A DNA stretch of 64,000 nt, taken from contig NZ_JASZYU010000005.1 in NCBI RefSeq assembly GCF_030316825.1, positions 46,001 to 110,000 on the forward strand, written 5' to 3'. The stretch comes from Variovorax fucosicus. GTDB taxonomy: Bacteria; Pseudomonadota; Gammaproteobacteria; Burkholderiales; Burkholderiaceae_C. Below, one piece after another: positions 24,232 through 32,301 of this stretch. Under the pieces are notes generated by a model. The model saw only the letters and a list, made by a program, of their open reading frames with translations. It made no database searches and was not told where the DNA came from. The position numbers were made by a program, and so were the translations under genes. The first letter of the stretch is position 1. Each line of letters begins with the position of its first letter.

Positions 24232-25203
24232 ATGCACGGTGTGCTGCACGTCTTTCTTGTCACCTTCCCCTTCTTCGCACTGATCGCTGCCGGCTACGCA
24301 GCCGCGCGGCGTCGGGTGTTGCCACTGGACGCGATTCCGGGCCTCAACATCTTCGTGCTGTATTTCGCGCTGCCGTGCATGCTCTATCGCTTCGGGGCCG
24401 GCACACCGATCGGGCAACTACTCGATGGCAGCGTGGCGCTGATCTGGGGCCTGGCGGCGCTGCTGCTTGTCGGGGCGGTGGTGATGTTGACCCGCAACGA
24501 GCGCATCGGCTGGAACGATGCCAGCTTCGGTGCGCTGGTGGCGGCCTTTCCGAACACCGGCTTCATGGGCGTGCCGCTGCTCGCAACCATTGTTGGAGCG
24601 CAGGCCGCCGGGCCGGTGATCATCACGATCACCTTCGACATGGTGATCACCTCGTCGCTCTGCATCGCGTTGTCGCGGCTCGACGGTGCGGACGAGCACG
24701 GCGCGAGCAAGGCGATGCGGCAAGCGCTGCGCGGCGTGTTCGTGAACCCGATGCCCTGGGCGATCCTGCTCGGCGCGCTGGCGTCGGCATTGCAGTTCCG
24801 GCTGCCGGGACCGATCGACCGCACCGTGGCGATGCTGGCCGATGCGGCTTCGCCGGCGGCCCTGTTCACCATCGGTGCGGTGCTGGCCCGATCCGCCCTG
24901 ATGGCCAGCGGCAAGCGGCGCGCCGGTACGCTGCGCGATGTGCTGCCGGTGGTTGCCGTCAAGCTGGTGGTGCATCCCCTGCTGGTGCTCGCACTGGGCT
25001 GGCTCGCGATCGCCTTGGGGCTGCCGCTCAGCCCCACGGCGCTGGTGGTGCTGGTGCTGGTGGCTGCGTTGCCGAGCGCGAGCAACGTGTCGATGCTGGC
25101 CGAACGCTTCGGCGCCGACAACGGTCGCATCGCACGCATCATTCTCTGGACCACGGTGGCCGCGTTCTTTAGCTTCCCGCTGGCGGTCGGCTGGATGCGC
25201 TAG
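24232..25203 (+). CDS. AEC family transporter
   Basis: 323 residues with about ten transmembrane segments in two halves; the first is FLVTFPFFALIAAGYAAARR and NIFVLYFALPCMLYRF follows, both typical of the auxin-efflux-carrier family. FPNTGFMGVPLL and ALPSASNVSMLAERFG are family signatures. Bacterial members move small organic acids such as malonate or malate, but the substrate here is not evident. ATG 24232 is used; GTG 24226 is an alternative. It overlaps the convergent gene by four bases. Confidence 0.9.
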   Translation: MHGVLHVFLVTFPFFALIAAGYAAARRRVLPLDAIPGLNIFVLYFALPCMLYRFGAGTPIGQLLDGSVALIWGLAALLLVGAVVMLTRNERIGWNDASFGALVAAFPNTGFMGVPLLATIVGAQAAGPVIITITFDMVITSSLCIALSRLDGADEHGASKAMRQALRGVFVNPMPWAILLGALASALQFRLPGPIDRTVAMLADAASPAALFTIGAVLARSALMASGKRRAGTLRDVLPVVAVKLVVHPLLVLALGWLAIALGLPLSPTALVVLVLVAALPSASNVSMLAERFGADNGRIARIILWTTVAAFFSFPLAVGWMR

Positions 25204-25904
25204 TGTGCGCCGCTGGGTGTGAGCACGCCGAGCTGGTACGGGTCGGCATTCGACAGGCGGTCGCAGCGCGAGAAGTCGGTACCCTGGCTGCCGTCGCACC
25301 AGTAGGTGTTGTAGACCCGGCCGAACAGCGTCGGCGTCGAGGTGAACACCACGCCCTGCCCGGGCGGCCAGGGCTCCCTGGATGGCGCAGGCGTCGTGCT
25401 CTCCGGGCCGACGGCCGTGGCCGTGGCGGTGGCGGTGGCGGTGGCGGTGGTCGTCGAGACGCTCACGACTTCGACCGATGCGTGCTGCGGTTCATCGCCG
25501 CGCCAGCGGCCGGCCTGCAGCTCGCCGGGCGTGGGCCGCTTCGCCAGCGGAATGACCAGCGCATTGAGCTGCAGGCCACGTCCGAAGCGATGCTCCTTGC
25601 CGGCGAGAAAGGCATAGGCGCAGGCGGCCTGGCATTGGCCACGGGCCTCGGTCAGCAGGCCCTTGTCGCGGATCACCCGGGCGTAGGCTTCGGCCACCTC
25701 GGCGGTGCCGCCCTGCGAGTTCTCGAACACCACGGTGCGAACCCGGCCGCTATTGACCTGCTCGACGAAGGTGGCCAGCGCGCTGCCGTCCAGCATGCCG
25801 ACGACCATCAGCTTGTTGCCTTCCAGCTCCAGCTCTGCAGCGTGCGCGGCGGCGCCGGTTGCAGCAAGCCAGAACGCCAAGCCAATGCAATATGCGGTTT
25901 TCAT
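25200..25904 (-). CDS. Periplasmic ClpP/crotonase-like protein with altered site
   Basis: 234 residues. Signal peptide (MKTAYCIGLAFWLAATGAAAHA) then a ClpP-like fold seen in COG3904-type proteins: VVFENSQGGTAEVAEAYARVI and CQAACAYAFLAGKEHRFG. Relatives usually have C-x-SAC with a possible nucleophilic Ser; here CQAAC has Ala, so a serine protease activity is doubtful. A Thr-Ala repeat (STTTATATATATATAVGP) is encoded by hexamer repeats. ATG 25904 has AGGAA upstream. The C-terminal part (YWCDGSQGTDFSRCD) is unrecognised. Confidence 0.65.
   Translation of the reverse strand: MKTAYCIGLAFWLAATGAAAHAAELELEGNKLMVVGMLDGSALATFVEQVNSGRVRTVVFENSQGGTAEVAEAYARVIRDKGLLTEARGQCQAACAYAFLAGKEHRFGRGLQLNALVIPLAKRPTPGELQAGRWRGDEPQHASVEVVSVSTTTATATATATATAVGPESTTPAPSREPWPPGQGVVFTSTPTLFGRVYNTYWCDGSQGTDFSRCDRLSNADPYQLGVLTPSGAH
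25415..25450. repeat. Six-copy hexamer tandem repeat
   Basis: Six tandem units of CCGTGG/CGGTGG inside the ClpP-like gene encode the Thr-Ala stretch. Because the unit is six bases, copy-number change would lengthen the protein without shifting the frame. Confidence 0.85.
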
Positions 25905-26111
25905 CAAGCCATGTTCCTGCGAGTTCGAACACCGTTCAATGCGTCGATCCTGACAGGCTTGCCGCACAACGAGCGCGCGTCAACAGATGTTTCAGAAAAT
26001 TTCCTACAAACAAATTGCGTTCATGGGGCAATAGTTCTCCTATCGGCCATTTGGCGAATACCGAAGTTCTCATCGGTGCTGCCAGAATGGTTCACAACTG
26101 TGAGGAAACCA

Positions 26112-26315
26112 ATGTCAACGCTTGTTCGCTTGATGCTGTGCCTGGCCTGGTTGGCCGGGGTCGGCTGGCTGTGGCAGGCCGGCGTTCTGGATGCGCTGGT
26201 GGCATTGGGGCTGGCCGCCCCAGCCGCGCTGCCCTTGATGTTGCGCTCGGGCAGACGCCGCCGTGGTGAGCTGCAATATATTCAGATGGCCAAGGCGCCA
26301 ACGGCGATTCACTGA
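26112..26315 (+). CDS. Small membrane protein
   Basis: 67 residues with a long hydrophobic stretch (VRLMLCLAWLAGVGWLW and ALVALGLAAPAALPLML) and a basic tail (RSGRRRRGELQ). ATG 26112 follows GAGGAAACC, a clear ribosome site, which is the main support for a real gene. Convergent with priA. No family recognised. Confidence 0.6.
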   Translation: MSTLVRLMLCLAWLAGVGWLWQAGVLDALVALGLAAPAALPLMLRSGRRRRGELQYIQMAKAPTAIH

Positions 26316-26347
26316 AAACCTGGGGCGGGCAGATCGCCCGGCTCCGA

Positions 26348-28522
26348 TCAGATCTGCTGCGGATCGACGTCGATCAGCCAGCGGATCACGCCCTTGCCCT
26401 CGGGCGTGCGGCGCAGCTCGTGCAGCAGCGGCTGCCATTCCGCCAGAAAGCGCTGGAGGGCGGTGCGCGATCCGCTCTCGACCAGCATCTGCGCCCGTTC
26501 CACATTGGCCACGCGCTGGATCGCCAGCGGCACTGCGGGGTAGCGCGTCACGTGCTCCGCGTTGACCAGTGCGTCGGCGGCGGTGCTCGCGGCATTGAGA
26601 AAGTCCTGTGCCGCCTGCTGGCTTCGTGCATCGGCCCGCACCAGTGCCTGGAACGCGAATGGCGGCATGCCGGCCGCGCGGCGCTCGTCGAGCTGCTGTT
26701 GCGCGAAAGCCGGGTAGTCGTGGTGCTTCAGCGCCTGGAACAGCGGATGCTGGCCGTGATGCGTCTGAATCCACATTTCGGCCGTGCTGCCTTGCGCGGC
26801 CAGGTAGCCGGCATCGCGCCCGGCACGGCCTGCCGACTGCATCAGCAGGCTGAACAGCCGCTCTGGCGCACGGAAGTCGCTCGAGAACAGCGCGCCATCG
26901 GGGTTCACGGCCGCCACCAGCGTGATGCGGCGGAAGTCGTGGCCCTTGGCGATCATCTGCGTGCCGACCAGCACATCAACCTCGCCACTGTGGACTTGCG
27001 CGAGCTGCTGCTCCAGCGCGCCCTGTTTGCGCGTGCTGTCGGCGTCGATGCGTGCGATGCGCACCGGGCTGCCGTCGGGCCGCTGCACCGGTGCGAACAG
27101 TTCGGCCAGATGTTCCTCGAGCCGCTCGGTGCCGCGGCCGACCGGCGCGATGTCGGGGTTGCCGCAGGCCGGGCAGGCACGCGGCACGCGCTCGGTAAAG
27201 CCGCAGTGGTGGCAGCGCAGCGTGCGGTCGATCTTGTGGAACACGCGGTAGGCGCTGCAATGCGGGCATTCGCTCTTCCAGCCGCAGTCGCTGCAGGCCA
27301 GCACCGGCGCATAGCCGCGACGGTTGAGAAACACCATGCTCTGCTCGCCGCGCCCAATGCGCTGGCCGATCGCATCGAGCAGGGCGCCGGAGAGCACGGT
27401 CTTCGGCGGCTGCAGGTTCATGTCGACGCCGCGGATCGTGGGCAGCGCGCCTTCGCCGATGCGCGAAGGCATCGTGAGCCGGGCATAGCGCCCGCCGGTG
27501 TCGTCGCCGTCGGCCGGCCGGCTCCGGTGCCAGCTTTCGAGCGATGGCGTGGCCGAGCCGAGGATCACCTTGGCGTCCTCGCGCTGGCCGCGCCAGACCG
27601 CGAGGTCGCGCGCCGAATAGCGCGCGCCTTCCTGCTGCTTGTAGCTCGGGTCGTGCTCCTCGTCGACCACGATCAGCTTCAGCGCCGGCATCGATGCGAA
27701 CACCGCCATGCGCGTGCCGAGCACGATGCGCGCCTGCCCGCTGTGCGCCGCCAGCCAGCTGGCGAGCCGCTGCGGGTTGGTCATGCCGCTGTGCAATGAC
27801 ACCACCGCGCCAGCGCCGAAGCGCTCGCGCACGCGGGCTTCGAGCTGCGGCGTGAGGTTGATCTCGGGCACCATCACCAGCGCCTGCGCGTCGGCATCGC
27901 GTTCGAGCAGGGAGGCCACCGCCCGCAGGTACACCTCGGTCTTGCCGCTGCCGGTGCTGCCGAACAGCAGGAACGGGCCGGGTTCCGCATCAAACCGGGC
28001 CAGAGCGCCCATTTGCTCCGTGCTGAGTGCTATTAATTTTGTAGCATCCGCGGCATCGACCTGTGCCGATCCGGCGCTCGGCTGGCGCTTGAGCCGGCGC
28101 GCCAGCTGCAGGCTGGTCAGATTGCGCAGCTGCGGCGGCAGTGCCGCCAGCGCAACCTCCCCGAGCGAGCGCTGGTAGTAGCGCGCGGCAAAGGCCACCA
28201 GGTCGCGCCAACCCGCGCCGAGCGGCGGCAGCGCGTCGAGTGCGCCGGCAATGGGTTTGAGTTCGAGGCTGCCGTTTTCCGCCGCACGTTCGGCGCTGCG
28301 CCACACCACGCCGAGGACTTCCCGCCGCCCCAGCGGCACCCGCACCAAGGTTCCGGCAGGCAGCGGCACGTTGCTTGCATAGCTCAGTAAATCGCCGAGC
28401 GCGCTGTGCGCCGGCGTCTGAACGGCCACGTCGAGCCGCCAGCCATCCTCGGCAAGCTGCGCGGAGGACGGCGCAACAGGGGGACAAACCCCTGTGTCAG
28501 CACCGCGTACCGAGGCCGTCAC
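26348..28522 (-). CDS. priA: Primosomal replication protein N' (PriA helicase)
   Basis: About 724 residues. N-terminal 3'-DNA-binding domain (DVAVQTPAHSALGDLL, LVRVPLGRREVLGVV), SF2 helicase with Walker A GSTGSGKTEVYLRAV and DEEH box (VVDEEHDPSYKQ), and the eight-Cys zinc module (CSDCGWKSECPHCSAY ... CHHCGFTERVPRACPACG). PriA reloads DnaB at stalled forks. The start is uncertain: the frame is open to 28651, and GTG 28522 is a compromise, about where PriA proteins begin their conserved part. hemE lies upstream on the same strand. Confidence 0.93.
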   Translation of the reverse strand: MTASVRGADTGVCPPVAPSSAQLAEDGWRLDVAVQTPAHSALGDLLSYASNVPLPAGTLVRVPLGRREVLGVVWRSAERAAENGSLELKPIAGALDALPPLGAGWRDLVAFAARYYQRSLGEVALAALPPQLRNLTSLQLARRLKRQPSAGSAQVDAADATKLIALSTEQMGALARFDAEPGPFLLFGSTGSGKTEVYLRAVASLLERDADAQALVMVPEINLTPQLEARVRERFGAGAVVSLHSGMTNPQRLASWLAAHSGQARIVLGTRMAVFASMPALKLIVVDEEHDPSYKQQEGARYSARDLAVWRGQREDAKVILGSATPSLESWHRSRPADGDDTGGRYARLTMPSRIGEGALPTIRGVDMNLQPPKTVLSGALLDAIGQRIGRGEQSMVFLNRRGYAPVLACSDCGWKSECPHCSAYRVFHKIDRTLRCHHCGFTERVPRACPACGNPDIAPVGRGTERLEEHLAELFAPVQRPDGSPVRIARIDADSTRKQGALEQQLAQVHSGEVDVLVGTQMIAKGHDFRRITLVAAVNPDGALFSSDFRAPERLFSLLMQSAGRAGRDAGYLAAQGSTAEMWIQTHHGQHPLFQALKHHDYPAFAQQQLDERRAAGMPPFAFQALVRADARSQQAAQDFLNAASTAADALVNAEHVTRYPAVPLAIQRVANVERAQMLVESGSRTALQRFLAEWQPLLHELRRTPEGKGVIRWLIDVDPQQI

Positions 28523-28902
28523 GGCCGGCGTCCAGTGCGGATGATTCTTAAAGCGAGTTGGAGCAAGACGGCTTAAGTTGTTGATTTGCTTGCGCTTTGC
28601 AGGGTGTCCAACGAATGTGTGGATAACTTTGTTGATATCCCTGTCCGACACCCTCCGAAGCCACGGAAATCAAGGCTTCCGCTGGAATGCCCGCAAAAAA
28701 AGCAAAACTCAATATCCATACAAATCAACCACTTACGAGTGCTATCGCTTTAGGAGCGCTGTGCAACGCCGCTCGGATGTTTTTGCGCACCGCAACAAGG
28801 GTTTTGTGCATAAGTCTGACGCGCTGGACGTTTTTGGCTTGACAAAGTGAAAAAGTGCTCATTTTTGTGCTTACAACCTCTAACACTCGCCTGCACAGGC
28901 TT
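28523..28902. promoter_or_regulatory. hemE-priA gap with two DnaA boxes
   Basis: This 380-base gap is clearly more AT-rich than its surroundings. It contains two perfect DnaA boxes (TTATNCACA, both on the - strand): TGTGGATAA at 28618-28626 and TGTGCATAA at 28805-28813, with weaker look-alikes between (AATATCCATA, TGTGCTTAC). The priA promoter must lie here. The first box may fall inside a longer priA 5' region. DnaA-controlled expression or an origin-linked element is possible. Confidence 0.55.
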
Positions 28903-30009
28903 TCACCGCCGTAGCGCGCGCGATTGACCATGCACGGCCGACACCAGAGCGGCCACGTGATCCGGTGGCGTGAACTGGCTGATGCCGTGGCCCAGATTGA
29001 AAATATGCGTCGGCCCCGTCGTGCCGCGGTCGGTGTGCGGCGTGCCGAAGCCTTGCAGCACCTTGGCCACCTCGGCCTCGATTTGTGCGGGCGGCGCGAA
29101 CAGCACGTTGGGGTCGATGTTGCCCTGCAGTGCCTTGGCGCCCGCGCCGGCTTCGCCGACCAGCGTGCGCGCCTGGGCGAGGTTCACCGTCCAGTCGAGT
29201 CCCAGTACCTCGCAGTCGAGCGCACGCATCGCCTCGAGCCACAGCCCGCCGCCCTTGGTGAACACGATGCGCGGCACCGGCTCGCCATCGGCGCCGTTGC
29301 GTTTCAGTTGCGCCAGCACGCGCGCGGTGTAGGCCAGGCTGAAGGCCTGGAATGCGCCATCGGCCAGCACGCCGCCCCAGCTGTCGAAAATCATCACGGC
29401 CTGCGCGCCAGCGTCGATCTGGGCGTTGAGGTAGGCGGCAACGGCGTCGGCATTCACCGCCAGCAGGTGGTGCATCAGGTCGGGCCGGCTGTACATCAGC
29501 GTCTTGACCAGTCGGTAGTCGCTGGAGCCAGCGCCTTCCACCATGTAGCAGGCCAGCGTCCAGGGGCTGCCCGAAAAACCGATCAGCGGCACACGACCAA
29601 CGAGCGCGCGGCGGATCGACGCCACGGCATCGAACACGTACCTGAGCTTGTCCAGATCGGGTGCTTGCAGCGCCGAGATCGCCGCTTCGTCGCGCAACGG
29701 CCGCGCAAAGCGCGGGCCTTCGCCGGCCTCGAACGACAGGCCCAGCCCCATCGCATCGGGCACCGTGAGGATGTCCGAAAACAGGATCGCCGCGTCGAGC
29801 GGAAAACGCTCGAGCGGCTGCAGCGTGACCTCGGTCGCGTAGTCGACGTTGGTGGCCAGTCCCATGAAGCTGCCCGCTTTCGCGCGCGTCGCCAGGTATT
29901 CCGGGAGATAGCGCCCGGCCTGGCGCATCAGCCAGACGGGCGTGTGGTCAGTTGCCTGACGCCAGCAAGCGCGCAGGAAGGTGTCGTTTTGAAGGGGGGC
30001 GAAAGGCAT
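28903..30009 (-). CDS. hemE: Uroporphyrinogen decarboxylase
   Basis: 368 residues, standard length. N-terminal signature PVWLMRQAGRYLPEY (contains the coproporphyrinogen-contacting Arg residues), then FSDILTVPDAMGLGLSF, GFSGSPWTLACYMVEG (active-site block), IFDSWGGVLADGAFQ and LQGNIDPNVLFAP. It converts uroporphyrinogen III to coproporphyrinogen III in the cytoplasm (haem synthesis). The reading frame stays open far upstream; ATG 30009 (MPFAPLQNDTFLRA) is the natural family start. Confidence 0.96.
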   Translation of the reverse strand: MPFAPLQNDTFLRACWRQATDHTPVWLMRQAGRYLPEYLATRAKAGSFMGLATNVDYATEVTLQPLERFPLDAAILFSDILTVPDAMGLGLSFEAGEGPRFARPLRDEAAISALQAPDLDKLRYVFDAVASIRRALVGRVPLIGFSGSPWTLACYMVEGAGSSDYRLVKTLMYSRPDLMHHLLAVNADAVAAYLNAQIDAGAQAVMIFDSWGGVLADGAFQAFSLAYTARVLAQLKRNGADGEPVPRIVFTKGGGLWLEAMRALDCEVLGLDWTVNLAQARTLVGEAGAGAKALQGNIDPNVLFAPPAQIEAEVAKVLQGFGTPHTDRGTTGPTHIFNLGHGISQFTPPDHVAALVSAVHGQSRALRR

Positions 30010-30068
30010 GCTGCGATTGTCGCAGCGGCCCTTGCCGTGCTCGCTTTTCCTCTTCAGGCCGGCACGCT

Positions 30069-31379
30069 TCAGGCCGGCACGCCGATCGGTGGCTCGCTGC
30101 TGCGACGGCGGCGGTACAGCATCAGCGTGGCGACCAAGCCGCAAACTGCCGCGGTCGTCATCCACAGGCCCGGCGCACCCTTGTCGCCGGTCATCTCGAT
30201 CAGGCCGGTGGCGATCGCCGGCGTGAAGCCGCCGAACAACGCGGTGGCCAGGCTGTAGGCGAGCGAAAAGCCCGCGGTGCGCACGCTCACCGGCATCACC
30301 TCGGTGAGCGCCACCACCATCGCGCCGTTGTAGCTGGCGTAGAGGAACGACAGCCACAACTCCACTTCGAGCATGCGGCCGAAGCTCGGCGCGCCGACCA
30401 GCCACTTGAGCGACGGATAGGCGGTGAAGATGGTCAGCACGGTGAAGAGAATCAGCAGCGGCTTGCGGCCCACGCGGTCCGACAGCGCGCCCATGATCGG
30501 CAGCCAGATGAAGTTGGAAATGGCGACGCAGAGCGTGACGACCAGCGCATCGGTGGTGCTCAGGTGCAGCACGCTCTTGCCGAAGGTGGGCGTGTAGACG
30601 GTGATCAGGTAGAACGAAACCGTGGTCATCGACACCAGCATCATCCCGGCCACCACCAGGCCCCAGTTGGCGATCATCGAGCGGAAGATTTCGCGCGCGT
30701 CGGGCCGGTGCTTGCGCGCCATGAACTCTTCGGTTTCCTGCAGCGAACGGCGGATGATGAACAGCACCGGCACGATCAGGCAGCCGACGAAGAACGGAAT
30801 GCGCCAGTAGAAGTCGGCGACCTCGGCGCTGCTGAAGGTCACGTTGAGCCAGTAGCCCAGCGCAGCCGCCACGACGATCGCCACCTGCTGGCTGGCCGAT
30901 TGCCAGGCAACGTAGAAGCCCTTGTGGCCTGGCGTGGCCATTTCCGACAGGTAGACCGACACGCCCCCGAGCTCCACGCCGGCCGAAAAGCCTTGCAGCA
31001 GCCGCCCGATCAGCACGAGGAACGGCGCGGCGAGCCCGATGGTCGCGTAGGAGGGCACGCAGGCGATGAGCAGGGTGCCGAGCGCCATCAGCGCGAGCGT
31101 GACGATCAGGCCTTTGCGGCGGCCGACGCGGTCGACGTACGCGCCGAGAAAGATCGCACCGAGCGGACGCATCAGGAAGCCTGCGCCGAAGGTCATGAAG
31201 GTCAGCATCAGCGAGGCGAACTCGTTGCCTGACGGAAAGAATGCCTTGGAGATCTGCGTGGCGTAGAAGCCGAACAGGAAGAAGTCGAACATCTCCATGA
31301 AATTGCCACCGGTCACGCGCAGGACGGTGGCGACTTTCGATTGCGAGGCGATGGAGGTGGCTGGCAGCGCTTGGGCCAT
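30069..31379 (-). CDS. MHS-family (citrate-type) proton symporter
   Basis: 436 residues, 12 transmembrane segments, major facilitator superfamily. GGNFMEMFDFFLFGFYAT and FFPSGNEFASLMLTF are typical of the metabolite:H+ symporter family (citrate, dicarboxylate, alpha-ketoglutarate). Loop motifs YVDRVGRRKG and LSDRVGRKPL mark the two halves. The EMFDFFLFGFYA opening is like citrate-proton symporters of the CitA/TcuC type; the substrate is inferred. ATG 31379 has AGGGGAC upstream; GTG/ATG codons further up would add 12 residues. Confidence 0.88.
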   Translation of the reverse strand: MAQALPATSIASQSKVATVLRVTGGNFMEMFDFFLFGFYATQISKAFFPSGNEFASLMLTFMTFGAGFLMRPLGAIFLGAYVDRVGRRKGLIVTLALMALGTLLIACVPSYATIGLAAPFLVLIGRLLQGFSAGVELGGVSVYLSEMATPGHKGFYVAWQSASQQVAIVVAAALGYWLNVTFSSAEVADFYWRIPFFVGCLIVPVLFIIRRSLQETEEFMARKHRPDAREIFRSMIANWGLVVAGMMLVSMTTVSFYLITVYTPTFGKSVLHLSTTDALVVTLCVAISNFIWLPIMGALSDRVGRKPLLILFTVLTIFTAYPSLKWLVGAPSFGRMLEVELWLSFLYASYNGAMVVALTEVMPVSVRTAGFSLAYSLATALFGGFTPAIATGLIEMTGDKGAPGLWMTTAAVCGLVATLMLYRRRRSSEPPIGVPA

Positions 31380-31496
31380 GATGGCTTGTCCCCTTGTTGG
31401 CGTGTTTGCCGGCAAGGGTAGGGCGCGGTGGCCGACCGGAAGCTGACTTTTCCTGGAGGGGCGCGTCGGCCGGCGCGCTCTCCGAAGGCGAAACTG

Positions 31497-32192
31497 TTAA
31501 GTCTTGTACTTCACCGAGCAGCCGTATGCCTTCGTCGCTGCCGCCGAAATCGGCTTGCCGCCATAGGCCTCGCCAAGCGCCTGGTTCACGTAGTTGGTCG
31601 CGCGCGGAATGTCGTCGGGCCGCGCCGAGGCGATGCTGTCGATGCCGCCTGCATAGACCAGCACCCCTCTGGGGTCGATGATGAACATGTGCGGTGTCGT
31701 GCGCGCGCCGTAGGCCTGGCCGATCACGCCGTCTTCGTCCATCAGCACGGCAGTCGGGGCGGCGCCTTGCTCCTTCATCCAGCCGTCGAGCGCGGTCGGT
31801 TTCAGGTAGTCGCTGGCGGCGCGTTCGGTCGAGTTGACCGCGAGCCATACGGCGCCCTTGGCCGTTGCAGCCTTCTGCGTGGCCGGCATGTTGCCGCTGC
31901 CGTAGTGCTTGCGCACGAACGGGCAACCGGGGTTCGTCCATTCGAGCACCACGAACTTGCCGGCGAAATCCGAAAGGCGATGCTGCTTGCCGCTGGTGTC
32001 GACGGCGACGAAATCGGGCGCCTGCTGGCCGAGGGTCGGCGCGGCATGGGCTGCGGTGCCCATCAGGAAGCTGGCACCGAGCGCAACGGCGGCGGCCATC
32101 ACGGCGCGACGCGAGGCGCGGTTCAGCGCGGCGCGCGCCTGGCGCGCGGCATTGACGGAACGCGAGGAGGCGGACGATGGCAAAGATGGCAT
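31497..32192 (-). CDS. Exported redoxin/thioredoxin-like protein
   Basis: 231 residues with an N-terminal signal (RRAVMAAAVALGASFLMGTAAHA) and a thioredoxin-fold AhpC/redoxin domain: LGQQAPDFVAVDTSGKQHRL, VLEWTNPGCPFVRKHYGSG, and the cis-Pro region TTPHMFIIDPRG. Only one Cys (CPFV) is at the usual CxxC position, so it resembles a peroxiredoxin-like or one-Cys form rather than a classical thioredoxin. It is downstream of dsbD on the same strand (109 bases), so periplasmic redox partnership is likely. Confidence 0.85.
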   Translation of the reverse strand: MPSLPSSASSRSVNAARQARAALNRASRRAVMAAAVALGASFLMGTAAHAAPTLGQQAPDFVAVDTSGKQHRLSDFAGKFVVLEWTNPGCPFVRKHYGSGNMPATQKAATAKGAVWLAVNSTERAASDYLKPTALDGWMKEQGAAPTAVLMDEDGVIGQAYGARTTPHMFIIDPRGVLVYAGGIDSIASARPDDIPRATNYVNQALGEAYGGKPISAAATKAYGCSVKYKT

Positions 32193-32301
32193 GTCGGCGA
32201 ATCTCCAATGAAAGTTGAACGACGACCGCAGCTTAGAACGCTTTTCTAAGGTGCGTGTGACAACACGTCGCAGCCCGGGGTATTGGCCGGGGCCTTGATT
32301 T

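Noticed and set aside
26316..26347. Terminator hairpin CGGGC/GCCCG between the small membrane gene and priA
   Set aside because: Short stem and no T-run in either direction.
28903..32208. A 1101-codon - strand frame joining hemE with upstream sequence
   Set aside because: Only the last 368 codons are HemE. The upstream part lies in a wrong frame over the MHS symporter and redoxin genes.
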